A stretch of 64,000 nucleotides of DNA from Krasilnikovia cinnamomea (lineage in GTDB: Bacteria; Actinomycetota; Actinomycetes; Mycobacteriales; Micromonosporaceae), in assembly GCF_004217545.1 (NCBI RefSeq), contig NZ_SHKY01000001.1, positions 1,798,001-1,862,000 on the forward strand, written 5' to 3'. A program made the position numbers and the translations under genes. Under the pieces are notes generated by a model. That model made no database searches. It was not told the DNA's origin and saw nothing but the letters and a program-made list of their open reading frames with translations. Shown here piece by piece: positions 11,559 through 21,236 of this stretch (position 1 is the stretch's first letter; every line of letters starts with the position of its first letter).

Positions 11559-12738
11559 CGGCCGCGGCCCCCGACCCGGCCGCCGGAACGTCCGCCACAG
11601 ACGACGGCCCAGCCACCGCGACCCCCGCCGCGGACGACGACCCGGCCGCCGGGACGTCCGCGTCGGACGACAGACCGGCCGTGATCGTGGCCGAGCCGAG
11701 CACGATGTCCCCCGCCGGATCGGGCCGGTACGCGACGATCGCCTGCCCGGCCGCGACCCCGCGGGCCGGCTCGCGCAGCCGGGCGGTCAGCTCGCCCCCG
11801 GCCACGGTCACCTCGGCCGCGACGACCTCCCCGTGCGCGCGCAACTGCACGTCGCAGGCCACCGGGGTGGCTGCGCCGTGCCAGATCGGGCGGGTGGCGG
11901 TGACCGTGTCCACCGCCAGGTCCTCGCGCGGGCCGACGGTCACCGTGTTGGTCTTGGGAGTGATCGACAGTACGTACCGGGGGCGGCCGTCGGGGGCGGG
12001 AACCCGCAGGTCCAGACCCTTGCGCTGACCGACCGTGTAGGCGTATGCCCCCCGGTGCTGGCCCAGGACCGCGCCGCTGTGCGCGTCCACGATGTCGCCG
12101 GGCTCCTCGCCGAGCTGGCGCGCCAGGAAGCCGCGGGTGTCGCCGTCGGCGATGAAGCAGATGTCGTGCGAGTCCGGCTTGTCGGCCACGGCCAGGCCAC
12201 GCTCGGCCGCCTCCGCGCGGACCTGCGCCTTGGTGGAGTCACCCAGCGGAAAGACCGCGCGGTCCAGCTGGACGCGGGTCAGCACGGCCAGCACGTACGA
12301 CTGGTCCTTGGCCAGGTCGACGCTGCGGCGCAGCAGCCCGTCCGCGCCGAGCCGGGCGTGATGTCCCGTGACCACGGCGTCGAAACCCAGGGCGACCGCC
12401 CGGTCCAGCACCGCCGCAAACTTGATCTTCTCGTTGCAGCGCAGACAGGGATTAGGAGTACGGCCGGCCGCGTACTCGGCGACGAAGTCGTCGACCACGT
12501 CGGCGTGGAACTGCTCGGCCATGTCCCAGACGTAGAACGGGATGCCGATCACGTCGGCGGCCCGGCGGGCGTCCCGCGAGTCCTCCAGCGTGCAGCAGCC
12601 GCGCGCCCCGGTGCGGTAGGTCTGCGGGTTGCGGGCCAGGGCCAGGTGCACCCCGGTGACGTCGTACCCGGCGTCCTTGGCGCGCGCGGCGGCCACGGCG
12701 GAGTCGACTCCGCCGGACATCGCCGCCAGTACACGCAT
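11551..12738 (-). CDS. mnmA: tRNA-specific 2-thiouridylase
   Basis: 395 residues. It adds sulfur at U34 of the Lys, Glu and Gln tRNAs. The PP-loop ATP motif SGGVDS (residues 8-13) is present, as are the catalytic cysteines C98 (NPCLRC) and the one in [10 protein letters not shown] near 197. The sulfur donor is probably the cysteine desulfurase encoded just upstream. The last 40 residues are an Ala/Ser/Val repeat tail ([16 protein letters not shown]) beyond the normal family end, encoded by imperfectly duplicated DNA. The tail overlaps the next gene by 8 bp. Confidence 0.95.
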   Translation of the reverse strand: MRVLAAMSGGVDSAVAAARAKDAGYDVTGVHLALARNPQTYRTGARGCCTLEDSRDARRAADVIGIPFYVWDMAEQFHADVVDDFVAEYAAGRTPNPCLRCNEKIKFAAVLDRAVALGFDAVVTGHHARLGADGLLRRSVDLAKDQSYVLAVLTRVQLDRAVFPLGDSTKAQVRAEAAERGLAVADKPDSHDICFIADGDTRGFLARQLGEEPGDIVDAHSGAVLGQHRGAYAYTVGQRKGLDLRVPAPDGRPRYVLSITPKTNTVTVGPREDLAVDTVTATRPIWHGAATPVACDVQLRAHGEVVAAEVTVAGGELTARLREPARGVAAGQAIVAYRPDPAGDIVLGSATITAGLSSDADVPAAGSSSAAGVAVAGPSSVADVPAAGSGAAAGA

Positions 12739-12843
12739 TCCTCCAGCCTATCCGCCCCCGGAAGCGGCACCCACACGCACCGGCGCCGGGGGTTGTCCGG
12801 GCACCCGGACGCAGGTCCGGAGCTGGTCGGCTTGCCACCGGAA

Positions 12844-12891
12844 GATCGTTGATGAGTTCCGGTCAGAGGCCGACCCGAACCCATCAAGATC
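12844..12891 (-). terminator. GATCTTG-type hairpin, copy 3, after the cysteine desulfurase
   Basis: Read on the minus strand the arms are GATCTTGATGGGTTCGGGTC and GACCGGAACTCATCAACGATC with a 7-nt loop. Pairing is imperfect: one bulged base, one mismatch and one wobble. It begins 13 bp after the desulfurase stop. The ends GATCTTG and GATC match the hairpins at 3659 and 42804. Confidence 0.6.
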
Positions 12892-12904
12892 ACTAGAAAC
12901 CAAT

Positions 12905-14080
12905 TCAGCGGGGGGTTTTCCAGGCGGTGGCGCGGCGGGCCCGTTCGACCGCTCCGGGCAGCGCAGTCAGCAGTGCGTCCACGTCGTCCGCGGTGCTGGT
13001 GTGGCCGAGCGTGAACCGCAGCGACGACCGGGCCCGGTCGTCGTCGGCGCCCATGGCCAGCAGTACGTGCGAGGGCTGCGCCACCCCGGCCGAGCAGGCC
13101 GAGCCGGTCGAGCAGGCGATCCCCTGCGCGTCGAGCAGCAGCAGTAGGGCGTCGCCCTCGCAGCCGGGGAACGAGAAGTGGGCGTTGCCGGGCAGCCGGT
13201 CGCTCGCGGCGCCGTTGTAGACCGCGTCCGGCACCGCGGCGCGTACCCGGGAGACCAGGTCGTCGCGCAGCGCCGCGACGCGGGCCGCGTACTCGGGCTG
13301 GCGTTTGGCCGCGGCCTCGACCGCCACCGCGAACGCCACCACGCCGGGGGTGTCCAGGGTGCCGGAGCGCACGTCGCGCTCCTGGCCGCCGCCGTGCAGC
13401 AGCGGGGTGCAGGCGACGTCGCGGCCCAGCAGCAGCGCGCCGACCCCGACCGGGCCGCCCAGCTTGTGGCCGGTGACGGTGAGCGCGGCGACCCCGCTGG
13501 CCGCGAAGTCGACCGGGACCTGCCCGACCGCCTGGACCGCGTCGGTGTGCAGGGGTACGCCGGACTCGGCGGCGAGCGCGGCCAGCTCGTGGATGGGCTG
13601 GATCGTGCCGACCTCGTTGTTCGCCCACTGGACGCTGACGACCGCGACGTCGTCCCCGCGCTCGTCGAGCAGCTCGGCGAGGGCGGCGGGGGTGGCCCGC
13701 CCGGAAGTCTCCACGGGCAGCCAGTCGACGTCGGCGCCCTCGTGCGCGCCGAGCCACTCGACCGAGTCCAGCACGGCGTGGTGCTCGACCGCCGACGCGG
13801 CGACCCGGGTCCGGCCGGGTTCGGCGGCCCGTCGCGCCCAGTAGATCCCCTTGGTGGCGAGGTTGTCGCTCTCGGTGCCGCCGCTGGTGAAGATCACCTC
13901 GGAGGGGCGAGCGCCGAGCACCGCGGCGATGCGCTCGCGGGACTCCTCGACCAGCCGGCGCGCGGTGCGCCCGGCGGCGTGCAGGGACGACGGGTTGCCG
14001 ATCATCCCGGCCGCCGCGACGTACGCGTCGAGCGCCTCGGGAAGCATCGGCGTGGTCGCCGCGTGATCCAGGTAGGCCAT
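12905..14080 (-). CDS. Cysteine desulfurase (NifS/IscS family)
   Basis: 391 residues from the ATG at 14080; a GTG directly before it (14083) is an alternative. It is a PLP enzyme that takes sulfur from cysteine. It opens [13 protein letters not shown], typical of the family. The PLP lysine is K206 in TGHKLGGP and the persulfide cysteine is C329 in STGSACSAG. The neighbour mnmA is the likely sulfur acceptor for tRNA thiolation. No iron-sulfur scaffold genes are near. The same gene order (etfBA, desulfurase, mnmA, ligA, gat) is found in other actinobacteria. Confidence 0.95.
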   Translation of the reverse strand: MAYLDHAATTPMLPEALDAYVAAAGMIGNPSSLHAAGRTARRLVEESRERIAAVLGARPSEVIFTSGGTESDNLATKGIYWARRAAEPGRTRVAASAVEHHAVLDSVEWLGAHEGADVDWLPVETSGRATPAALAELLDERGDDVAVVSVQWANNEVGTIQPIHELAALAAESGVPLHTDAVQAVGQVPVDFAASGVAALTVTGHKLGGPVGVGALLLGRDVACTPLLHGGGQERDVRSGTLDTPGVVAFAVAVEAAAKRQPEYAARVAALRDDLVSRVRAAVPDAVYNGAASDRLPGNAHFSFPGCEGDALLLLLDAQGIACSTGSACSAGVAQPSHVLLAMGADDDRARSSLRFTLGHTSTADDVDALLTALPGAVERARRATAWKTPR

Positions 14081-14253
14081 CACCGGAAAGCTTATGCCCC
14101 CGCCGTCGATGGGACCCGGACGGCGGTCGCCGCCCCGGCGGCGATCCCCGCGTCGCGACCCTCACCCGGCATTCCGGGCACGGTGGCCCCGGCGCCGTGC
14201 GGTACCGCGAAACGCACCCGCGGGCACGGCGGCACCGGCGCCCGCGAAACGCA

Positions 14254-14289
14254 CCCAGCCCCGGCGGAGCGAACTCCGCCGGGGCTGGG
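14254..14289. terminator. Strong GC hairpin after etfA
   Basis: A perfect 16-bp stem: CCCAGCCCCGGCGGAG (14254-14269) and CTCCGCCGGGGCTGGG (14274-14289) around a CGAA loop. It lies 17 bp past the etfA stop on the minus strand. There is no U tract, which is usual in high-GC actinobacteria. Confidence 0.75.
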
Positions 14290-14306
14290 ACGTGGCCGTG
14301 CCGGTG

Positions 14307-15266
14307 TTACTTGCGCTTGCGGATCTCCTCGGCGGCCTGCGGTACGACCTTGAACAGGTCACCCACGACGCCGAAGTCGGCCAGCTCGAAGATCGGCGCC
14401 TCGGGGTCCTTGTTGATGGCGACGATCGTCTTGCTGGTCTGCATGCCCGCCCGGTGCTGGATGGCACCGGAGATGCCCAGCGCGATGTACAGCTGCGGAG
14501 ACACGGTCTTGCCGGTCTGCCCGACCTGGAACTGGTGCGGGTAGTAGCCGGAGTCGACCGCGGCCCGGGACGCGCCGACCGCGCCGCCGAGCAGGTCGGC
14601 CAGCTCCTCGACCAGGGAGAAGTTCTCCGCGTTGCCGACGCCGCGGCCGCCGGAGACGACGATCGAGGCCTCGGTGAGCTCGGGGCGCGACCCCTTCTGC
14701 TCGGCGACCCGCTCGACGACCTTGGCCAGCTTGTCGGCGTCGGTCGAGGCGATCGTGAGCTGCTCGACCGCCGGGGTGGCGGGGGCGGCCTCGGGGGTCA
14801 CCGAGTTCGGCCGGATGGTGACGATCGGCAGGCCCTTGGTGACCTTGGACTTGACGATCGTGGAGCCGGCGAAGACGACCTGGGTGGCGGTGCCGTCGGC
14901 CGCGACCTCGACCGCGTCGGTGAGCAGCCCGTTGTCGAGCTTGACCGCGAGGCGACCGGCGATCTCCTTGCCCTCCTGGGTGGAGGCCAGCAGGACGGCC
15001 GCGGGCTGGACCCGCTTGACCAGCTCGGCGACGACGGTGGCCTTGGGGGCGACGAGGTAACCGTCGATCTCCTCGCCCTCGGCCGCGTAGATCTTCGCGG
15101 CGCCGAACTCGCCGAGCTTGTCGGCGAGTTGGGCGGCCGCACCGGCTCCGCCGAGCACGACCGCGGAGACCTCGCCCAGACCGCGGGCGATGGTGAGCAT
15201 CTCGAGCGTGACCTTCTTGACGCCGGCTGCCTGGGAGGCTTCGACGACGACCAGTACTTCAGCCAT
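14307..15266 (-). CDS. etfA: Electron transfer flavoprotein subunit alpha
   Basis: 319 residues. The start at 15266 ([11 protein letters not shown]) follows GAGGAGG by a normal distance and lies 11 bp after the etfB stop. The C-terminal FAD-binding half is recognisable: [13 protein letters not shown], then SRAAVDSGY, then the [21 protein letters not shown] block. With EtfB it carries electrons from acyl-CoA dehydrogenases to the quinone pool. A strong hairpin terminator follows. Confidence 0.97.
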   Translation of the reverse strand: MAEVLVVVEASQAAGVKKVTLEMLTIARGLGEVSAVVLGGAGAAAQLADKLGEFGAAKIYAAEGEEIDGYLVAPKATVVAELVKRVQPAAVLLASTQEGKEIAGRLAVKLDNGLLTDAVEVAADGTATQVVFAGSTIVKSKVTKGLPIVTIRPNSVTPEAAPATPAVEQLTIASTDADKLAKVVERVAEQKGSRPELTEASIVVSGGRGVGNAENFSLVEELADLLGGAVGASRAAVDSGYYPHQFQVGQTGKTVSPQLYIALGISGAIQHRAGMQTSKTIVAINKDPEAPIFELADFGVVGDLFKVVPQAAEEIRKRK

Positions 15267-15277
15267 TGTGGGCCTCC

Positions 15278-16057
15278 TCAGACGAACTTCTCGGTGGCGA
15301 GGAACTCGACGAACTGCGTGCCGCCCGTACCCTCGTCGGTGATCTTGGTGCCGGCGGACCGGGCCGGGCGCTTCGCGAACTCGACCACGGTGCTGGTCGC
15401 CCCGGCGAAGCCGACCTCGTCGGCGCTCACGCCGAGGTCGCCGAGCGCGAGGCCCTGCACCGGCTTCTTCTTGGCGGCCATGATGCCCTTGAAGGACGGG
15501 TAGCGCGGCTCGTTGATGGTGTCCCACACGCTGACCACGGCGGGGGTGGCGGCGGTGACGACCTCGTAGCCCTCGTCGGTCTGGCGCTCGATGGTGAGGT
15601 TGGCACCGTCCACGGTGAGCTTGCGGGCGCCGGTCAGCGCGGCGATGCCGAGGCGCTCGGCCAGCATGTGCGGCAGGACCTGGACCCGGCCGTCGGTGGA
15701 CTCGGCGCCGCAGAGCACCAGGTCGGCGTTGAGGGTGCCGAGGGCGGCGGCCAGCACCTTGCTGGTGGCGACCGCGCAGGAGCCGTGCAGCGCGTCGTCC
15801 TGCACGTGGACGGCCTTGTCCGGGCCCATGGACAGGGCCTTGCGAATGGACTCGGTGGCGCCCGCGGGACCCATCGTCAGGACGGTCACCTCGCCGCCGT
15901 GCGCCTCCTTGAGCTTGAGCGCCTCTTCGATGGCGTACTCGTCCATCTCGTTGATGACGTTGCTAGCCGAGGCTCGCTCGACGGTGTTGTCGCCCGGGCT
16001 CAGGGTGCGCTCGGCACCGGAGTCGGGTACCTGCTTGACCAGTACGACGATGTTCAT
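15278..16057 (-). CDS. etfB: Electron transfer flavoprotein subunit beta
   Basis: 259 residues, opening MNIVVLVKQVPDSGAER as is typical. The AMP-binding fold carries the motif LCGAESTDG near residue 120. It heads the etfBA operon, with AGGAGG upstream of the ATG. In this window the likely electron donors are beta-oxidation enzymes such as those partnered by the enoyl-CoA hydratase and thiolase. The 283 bp upstream hold the divergent promoters of etfB and the DUF202 gene. Confidence 0.97.
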   Translation of the reverse strand: MNIVVLVKQVPDSGAERTLSPGDNTVERASASNVINEMDEYAIEEALKLKEAHGGEVTVLTMGPAGATESIRKALSMGPDKAVHVQDDALHGSCAVATSKVLAAALGTLNADLVLCGAESTDGRVQVLPHMLAERLGIAALTGARKLTVDGANLTIERQTDEGYEVVTAATPAVVSVWDTINEPRYPSFKGIMAAKKKPVQGLALGDLGVSADEVGFAGATSTVVEFAKRPARSAGTKITDEGTGGTQFVEFLATEKFV

Positions 16058-16328
16058 CGCGCTTCGACGACCTCCTGTTTACGAACGCCCACGGCCACGT
16101 GTCACCCCGGAAAGGTTACCCGCCAGTAGCTAACCGGTCTCCGCCGCCGAGGGTGACTCACCTCACGACCTCGGACCACCTGTTCGCTGCCATCAGACCG
16201 GGGGATTTGTCGGGACATGTCCGGCCAACTCACTCCTTGCCTCACGAGCGGGGGACGCCCCGCCGCCGACCCATCCTCCCCCACGCCCAAATGCCGCCGT
16301 CCCCGGGCGGTCCCGAAACTGAACGTTC

Positions 16329-16334
16329 GATAAT
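16329..16334 (+). promoter_or_regulatory. Predicted -10 of a leaderless transcript for the DUF202 pair
   Basis: GATAAT lies 6 nt before the GTG start at 16341, and no SD sequence is visible. A -35 element is not convincing. Confidence 0.4.
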
Positions 16335-16340
16335 CCAAGC

Positions 16341-16724
16341 GTGCTTGACGACCTGCGACAGTGGTTCGACCCCGGGCGGTCGCCGCGGGTCGGCAAGACC
16401 CCCGACTACCGCTTCTCCCTGGCCAACGAACGGACGTTCCTGGCCTGGATCCGTACCGGGCTGGCGCTGATCGCGGGCGGGCTGGCCTGTGCGCAGTTCC
16501 TGCCACCGCTGCCCATCGCCCACCTGCGCGAGATCATCGCCGTGTCGCTGCTGGTGCTCGGCGGGCTCGTCGCGCTGCGGGCGGTCGACCACTGGGCCCG
16601 TACGGAACGGGCCATGCGGCTCGGCACGGACCTGCCCCGGTCCCGGTTCCCGGCGGTGCTGGCGATCGTGGTCGCCGTGGGGGCGCTGCTGCTGGTCGTC
16701 GCCGTACTCATGCGGGCGCTGTGA
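16341..16724 (+). CDS. DUF202 (YidH-family) membrane protein
   Basis: 127 residues. The N-terminal signature FSLANERTFLAWIRTGLALIAGG is the DUF202/YidH motif. Three hydrophobic segments follow, near residues 36-57, 62-80 and 100-124. The function is unknown in the family. The GTG start is placed by the family's N-terminus; a GATAAT hexamer 6 nt upstream suggests a leaderless mRNA. It overlaps the next DUF202 gene by one base, so the two probably form one membrane complex. Confidence 0.85.
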   Translation: MLDDLRQWFDPGRSPRVGKTPDYRFSLANERTFLAWIRTGLALIAGGLACAQFLPPLPIAHLREIIAVSLLVLGGLVALRAVDHWARTERAMRLGTDLPRSRFPAVLAIVVAVGALLLVVAVLMRAL

Positions 16725-17041
16725 TGAGTGCCCCGGACGGCGAGGACGACCACGGCGCCTCCGCCGAGCGCACCCGGCTGGCGTGGCGGCGCACCGGCCT
16801 GTCCGCCACCGTCGTCGCCCTGCTGATCCTGCGTCCGGCCTTCGTGCCCGGCCCGGGCGTCGGCACCGTGCTGGCCGTCGCCGCCGCGATGGGCGTCTGG
16901 GCCACCCTGGTCGGGCTCGGCTACCGCCGGGTCCACGGGCTGATCGCGCGCCCGCCCCGCCCCGGCAGCCGCACGGTCGTCGCGTACGCGCTGCTGTGCG
17001 CGAGCTTCGCGGCCTTCGGCGCCGTGGTTGTCCTGGCCTGA
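16724..17041 (+). CDS. Second DUF202 membrane protein
   Basis: 105 residues. A short acidic N-terminus leads to SAERTRLAWRRTGLSATVVALL, the DUF202 signature, and two more hydrophobic helices. The ATG shares its first base with the TGA of the preceding gene, so translation is coupled. It is a diverged partner of the upstream DUF202 protein, which it resembles in layout but not in loop sequence. No function is assigned. Confidence 0.85.
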   Translation: MSAPDGEDDHGASAERTRLAWRRTGLSATVVALLILRPAFVPGPGVGTVLAVAAAMGVWATLVGLGYRRVHGLIARPPRPGSRTVVAYALLCASFAAFGAVVVLA

Positions 17042-17079
17042 TCGATGACGTACCGGTCAGGCCGCGTCATCATTGCCTC

Positions 17080-17418
17080 ATGGTCCGGTCGTTCATCTTC
17101 CTGGCTGCCGTGCAGCTCGCACTACTGGTCCTCGCCCTGATCGGCGCGCTGTCCGCCGACCGGGTCCGCACCCTGCCGCGTGCCGTCTGGGTCCTGGTCA
17201 TCCTGCTGATCCCGCTGTGCGGACCGATCGCGTACTACTTCTGGGGGCGCCCGCTGCCCGCCCCGGCCGAGGGCGGACCGCCCCGCCGGACCGCCCGGCC
17301 CGCCTCACCGGACGACGACCCGGACTTCCTGCGCTCGATGGACACCGAACAGGCCCGCCGCGACCGGGAACTGCTCGCGCAGTGGGAACGCGAGCTGCGC
17401 AAGCCCGACGACGAGTAG
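17080..17418 (+). CDS. PLDc_N (phospholipase D nuclease N-terminal-like) membrane protein
   Basis: 112 residues. Two transmembrane helices (about residues 3-23 and 35-55) frame the PLDc_N pattern, ending in IPLCGPIAYYFWGR. There is no catalytic HKD domain, so this is a stand-alone small membrane protein. The cytoplasmic tail is acidic and ends in a charged helix. It lies 38 bp after the DUF202 pair on the same strand and converges on the TPP enzyme with only 4 bp between the stops. Confidence 0.8.
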   Translation: MVRSFIFLAAVQLALLVLALIGALSADRVRTLPRAVWVLVILLIPLCGPIAYYFWGRPLPAPAEGGPPRRTARPASPDDDPDFLRSMDTEQARRDRELLAQWERELRKPDDE

Positions 17419-17422
17419 CGGC

Positions 17423-19045
17423 TCAGGCCAGGTTGGACGACCGGGGGTACGCGTCCGTCGGGTCGGTCAGCACGTTGACCAGGTACGGCACGCCCGAGTC
17501 GAACGCCCGCCGCAGCGCCGCCCCCAGGTCCGCGGACTTCTCCACGGTCTCCCCCGCCCCGCCCAGCGCCCGGACCACGTCGTCGTAGCGCAGGCCCGGT
17601 TGCAGGTCGGCCGCGACGTCGTAGCCGTACATGGCCTGCATGGGGTGCTTCTCCAGGCCCCAGATGCCGTTGTTGCCCACGACGATGACCACGGGCAGCT
17701 GCTGGCGTACCAGGGACTCGACGTCCATCAGGGAGAACCCGGCGGCGCCGTCGCCCATCAGCACGCAGACCTGCCGGTCCGGGTAGGTCACCCGGGCGCC
17801 CATGGCGTATCCCATGCCGGTGCCGAGGCAGCCGTACGGGCCGGGGTCGAGCCAGGTGCCCGGCTGGGCGGGCTCCAGGTAGCGGCCCGCGTACGAGACG
17901 AAGTCGCCACCGTCGCCGATGGTCACCGCGTCCGCGTCCAGCACCTGGCGCAGTTCGCCGTAGATGCGCGCGGGGCGGATCGGGTCGGTCTCGGCGGCCA
18001 TCGCCTCGGCGTCGCGCGCCTTCGCCGCGTCCTCGGCGGTACGCAGGCCCGCCACCCAGTCGGAGTGGTCGGCGCGGCTGCCCGGGTGGTTCGCGAACGC
18101 GGTGAGGATCGCCCGCAGGTCACCGGCCGGGGAGGCGGCCGGGGTCACGTGGGTGGCGCGCTGGCTCGGCGCGTCCACGACGTGCACCACCTGGGCGTCG
18201 CCGAACTCGCCGAAGCCCAGCCGGAAGTCCAGCGGGGTGCCGACCACCACGACGACGTCCGCGCCGTCGAGGGCGGGACGGCGGGCCCGGGCGAACGCCA
18301 GCGGGTGACCGGGCGGCAGCGCGCCCCGGCCCATGCCGTTGGTGAACACGGGCACCCGCAGCGCCTCGGCGGCGGCGCGCAGCGCCTCGACCGCGTCGCC
18401 GGTCCAGACGTCGGAACCCGCGATGAACACCGGGCGTTCGGCGCCCGCCACCAGCGCGGCCGCCCGGGCCACCTCGTCGGGGTCGGGCTCGACCGCCGGG
18501 ATCTGCGCCGCAGCGGGCGCGGCGACCTCGCCGGTGGAGAAGAACACCTCCAGCGGCACGTCCAGGAAGGCGGGACCGCGGTGCGCCGTGAGCGCCGCGG
18601 TGAGCGCACGCGACACCTCGCCCGAAATGGCGTCCGGGTCGGGGATCGTGGCCGCGTACTTGGTGACCGGGGCGACCAGCGGGATGTGGTCGATCTCCTG
18701 CAGACTCCCGGCGCCCCACCGGAACGCGGGCGCCCGGCCGCCCATCACGAGCACCGGGGAGGCGTTGAAGAACGCGCTGGTCAGGCCGGAGATGCCGTTG
18801 GTGACGCCGGGACCGGCGGTGAGCACGGCGAGGCCGGGACGGCGCTGGAGCTTGGCGACCGCCTCGGCGGCGAACACGGCGGACTGTTCGTGCCGGACGT
18901 CGTAGATGGGGAAGCCGGACTTGTGCGCCGCGTCGTACAGCGGGAAGACGTGGCCGCCGGAGAGGGTGAACATCTCCGTGACGCCGTACGCCCGCAGGGT
19001 CGCCAGCGCGAGATCTCCGCCGTGGCCCTCGATCATGTCCGCCAT
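17423..19045 (-). CDS. Thiamine-diphosphate enzyme, acetolactate synthase-like
   Basis: 540 residues. The start at 19045 has GGGAG upstream and begins MADMIEGHGGD; an ATG at 19078 is less likely. The three-domain layout of the acetohydroxyacid synthase family is present: the catalytic glutamate in VRHEQSAV near residue 50, a central FAD/nucleotide-type domain, and the TPP motif from GDGAAGFS to NNGIWG in the C-terminal part. No small regulatory subunit (ilvN) and no ilvC are nearby, so it is probably not the housekeeping valine enzyme. It could be a 2-hydroxyacyl-CoA lyase or another carboligase; the sequence alone does not settle this. Confidence 0.8.
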   Translation of the reverse strand: MADMIEGHGGDLALATLRAYGVTEMFTLSGGHVFPLYDAAHKSGFPIYDVRHEQSAVFAAEAVAKLQRRPGLAVLTAGPGVTNGISGLTSAFFNASPVLVMGGRAPAFRWGAGSLQEIDHIPLVAPVTKYAATIPDPDAISGEVSRALTAALTAHRGPAFLDVPLEVFFSTGEVAAPAAAQIPAVEPDPDEVARAAALVAGAERPVFIAGSDVWTGDAVEALRAAAEALRVPVFTNGMGRGALPPGHPLAFARARRPALDGADVVVVVGTPLDFRLGFGEFGDAQVVHVVDAPSQRATHVTPAASPAGDLRAILTAFANHPGSRADHSDWVAGLRTAEDAAKARDAEAMAAETDPIRPARIYGELRQVLDADAVTIGDGGDFVSYAGRYLEPAQPGTWLDPGPYGCLGTGMGYAMGARVTYPDRQVCVLMGDGAAGFSLMDVESLVRQQLPVVIVVGNNGIWGLEKHPMQAMYGYDVAADLQPGLRYDDVVRALGGAGETVEKSADLGAALRRAFDSGVPYLVNVLTDPTDAYPRSSNLA

Positions 19046-19124
19046 GTCCGCTCCCGTCCTTGGGGTCTCCGGGTGCACGCTACCGGGCCGCGAGCGAAAG
19101 ATGAATCCGACTCACCTAAGGGGT

Positions 19125-21161
19125 TCAACCACCGTTCCACTGACGCAACAGGCGGTACGCGTCGCGCGCCAGCTCGTAGGCCGCGTCGCGGACCGACTGA
19201 TCGGTCTTCATCGCGTACGCCACCACCAGCGCCGCCACCGGCGCCGCGATCAGTACCGCGGCGCTGAGCAGGAACTGCAGGAACCGTACGAACCGGCCGC
19301 GACGGCGGGGACGCCGCGGCTTCGCGACGGGCGCCGGTTTCCGGCGCTCCTTCGACGCGGGCCGCGCCGCGACGGGCGGGGGCGGCACCGCACCGGAGAC
19401 CGGCCGCGCCGAACCGGACACGGGCCGGGCGGCCGGGGACACCGGATCCGCCGCTGGCATCGCGCGGGTGGTGCCGGATCGGGCCGCCGGGGACACCGGA
19501 CGGGTCCGCGCGGCACTGGAGCTCGCCCGGCCCGCCGCCGACGACAGCGGACGCGTCGCCGAACCGGCCGAGGAAGTCGGACCGGCCGAGGAAGTCGGAC
19601 CGGCCGAGGAAGTCGGACCGGCCGAGGAAGTCGGACCGGCCGAGGAAGTCGGACCGGCCGAGGAAGTCGGACCGGCCGAGGAAGTCGGACCGGCCGAGGA
19701 GGTCGGTTTCGGCAGCGGAGTCGGCTCGCAGGCGACCGTGGCGTCCGGATCGGGCAGCCACGGCTCGGGATCCGCGTGCGGCCACGGATCCACCGCCGGT
19801 GGCGGCAGGTCAGCCCCGCGCGGCCCGGACCGCACCGTCTCGGCGTCGTCGACCGCGGCCGACGCCCGCGACCCCGACAACACGGTCTCCGCGTCATCGA
19901 CCCCGGCCGACGCACCCGACCCCGACAACCCCGACCCCGACAACACCGACCCCGACAACACCGTCTCCGCGTCGTCGACACCGGCCGAACGGCGGGTCGC
20001 CTCGGCGCGGCGGGCGGCCATCAGCCGGATCTCCGCGGTCGGCCCCGGGGCGGCGGGCTCGGCCGCCAGCAGGGCGGCGTCGGCAAGGATGCTGCCCTCG
20101 GCCACCACCAGCTCCGGCTGCTCGATCACCACCGGCGCCTCGCCCAGCGCCCGGTGCAGCAGCGTCGCCACCAGCGGGATCCGGCTCGCCCCGCCCACCA
20201 GGAACACCCCGGCCAGGCGGCCCGCCGGCAGGTCCGCCCAACGCAGCAGGTCGGCGGTGACCCGTACGGTCTGCTCCAGCACCGGCCGGGCCAGGGTCTC
20301 CAGCTCGTCGCGGGTGAGATGCACCTCCAGCCCCAGCAGCGGCACCACGAGATCGGCGGACTGGGTCCGGGACAGCCGTTCCTTGGCCACCCGTACGTCG
20401 TCCCAGAGCTGGCGCTGGGCGCGCCGTTCCTCGACCGTCGTGGGCTCGACCAGCCGCTGCCAGGCGGCCGCGTCGCGCTGTTCGCAGTACGCGCCGAGAT
20501 GCTCGACGATCGCCGCGTCCACGTCCAGCCCGCCGATGTCGTCGCGGCCGTCCACCGCCATGACCTCGAAACCCTCGGCGGTACGGGCCACCACGCTGGC
20601 GTCGAAGGTGCCCGCACCGAAGTCGTGCACCACCACGACCGAGCCGATCGGCACGTCGCGCCCCAGCACCTCGGCGAAGTAGGTGGCGGCCGCGACCGGC
20701 TCGGCGACCAGCCGGGCACCGGTCAGCCCGGCCCGGGCGGCGGCCTCGGCCAGCAGGCCGCGCCGGGCGGCGCCCCAGGTCGCGGGGCAGGTGAGGGTCA
20801 CGTCGGGGCGTACCGGGCCGACCGCCCGGTGCCACTCCTCGGCGACCCGGGCCAGCACGGCCGCGATCAGGTCCACCACCGGCAGCTCGTGGTCGCCGAG
20901 CAGCACCGTGCCGTCGTCGATGCGGCGCTTCGGGTTGGGTTCGAAGCGGGCCGGTTCCAGGCGGGCGCTGTGCACCGCGTCCCGGCCGACGATCAGCTGC
21001 CCGTCGGGCTCGGCGTAGACGGCGGAGGGCAGCAGCGGCGAGCCGTCGACGAGGATCGGCCGGGCCCGCCCGTCGGGCCAGCGGGCCACCGCGACCGTGT
21101 TGGAGGTGCCGAAGTCGACGCCGAGCGCGTGCCGCTGGGCCCGGCCCTGGTCGGTGGACAT
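19125..21161 (-). CDS. Membrane-anchored Hsp70-like ATPase with repeat stalk
   Basis: 678 residues. Residues 1-365 form an Hsp70/actin-type ATPase: phosphate-1 loop GVDFGTSNT, phosphate-2 loop HDFGAGTFDASV, adenosine motif FLVGGASRIP. There is no peptide-binding domain. Instead comes a low-complexity region with three copies of VDDAETVxSG, eight tandem TSSAGP units (about residues 487-534), a Pro/Ser/Arg stretch, one transmembrane helix (about 629-650) and a short basic end. The ATPase would face the cytoplasm on a flexible tether. The partner is unknown. No chaperone genes are nearby. Confidence 0.88.
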   Translation of the reverse strand: MSTDQGRAQRHALGVDFGTSNTVAVARWPDGRARPILVDGSPLLPSAVYAEPDGQLIVGRDAVHSARLEPARFEPNPKRRIDDGTVLLGDHELPVVDLIAAVLARVAEEWHRAVGPVRPDVTLTCPATWGAARRGLLAEAAARAGLTGARLVAEPVAAATYFAEVLGRDVPIGSVVVVHDFGAGTFDASVVARTAEGFEVMAVDGRDDIGGLDVDAAIVEHLGAYCEQRDAAAWQRLVEPTTVEERRAQRQLWDDVRVAKERLSRTQSADLVVPLLGLEVHLTRDELETLARPVLEQTVRVTADLLRWADLPAGRLAGVFLVGGASRIPLVATLLHRALGEAPVVIEQPELVVAEGSILADAALLAAEPAAPGPTAEIRLMAARRAEATRRSAGVDDAETVLSGSVLSGSGLSGSGASAGVDDAETVLSGSRASAAVDDAETVRSGPRGADLPPPAVDPWPHADPEPWLPDPDATVACEPTPLPKPTSSAGPTSSAGPTSSAGPTSSAGPTSSAGPTSSAGPTSSAGPTSSAGSATRPLSSAAGRASSSAARTRPVSPAARSGTTRAMPAADPVSPAARPVSGSARPVSGAVPPPPVAARPASKERRKPAPVAKPRRPRRRGRFVRFLQFLLSAAVLIAAPVAALVVAYAMKTDQSVRDAAYELARDAYRLLRQWNGG
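19561..19706. repeat. 18-bp tandem repeat inside the Hsp70-like gene
   Basis: About eight copies of the unit ACCGGCCGAGGAAGTCGG, nearly identical at the DNA level. On the minus strand they encode TSSAGP. The unit is six codons long, so copy-number change would not shift the frame. The DNA identity suggests recent expansion. Confidence 0.9.
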
Positions 21162-21236
21162 GCGCGCCAGTCTAGGCGGTGCCCGCCGCCGGATGATCTC
21201 CCAGCTCCGGGCACCGCCGAGACGCGGGGACCGGGC

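Noticed and set aside
16058..16340. Possible small ORFs or an RNA gene in the etfB/DUF202 gap
   Set aside because: Only promoter-like sequence is visible; the ORFs are short, without ribosome sites and compositionally random.
19561..19706. The 18-bp repeats as a regulatory or CRISPR array
   Set aside because: They lie in frame inside the Hsp70-like gene and encode TSSAGP units.
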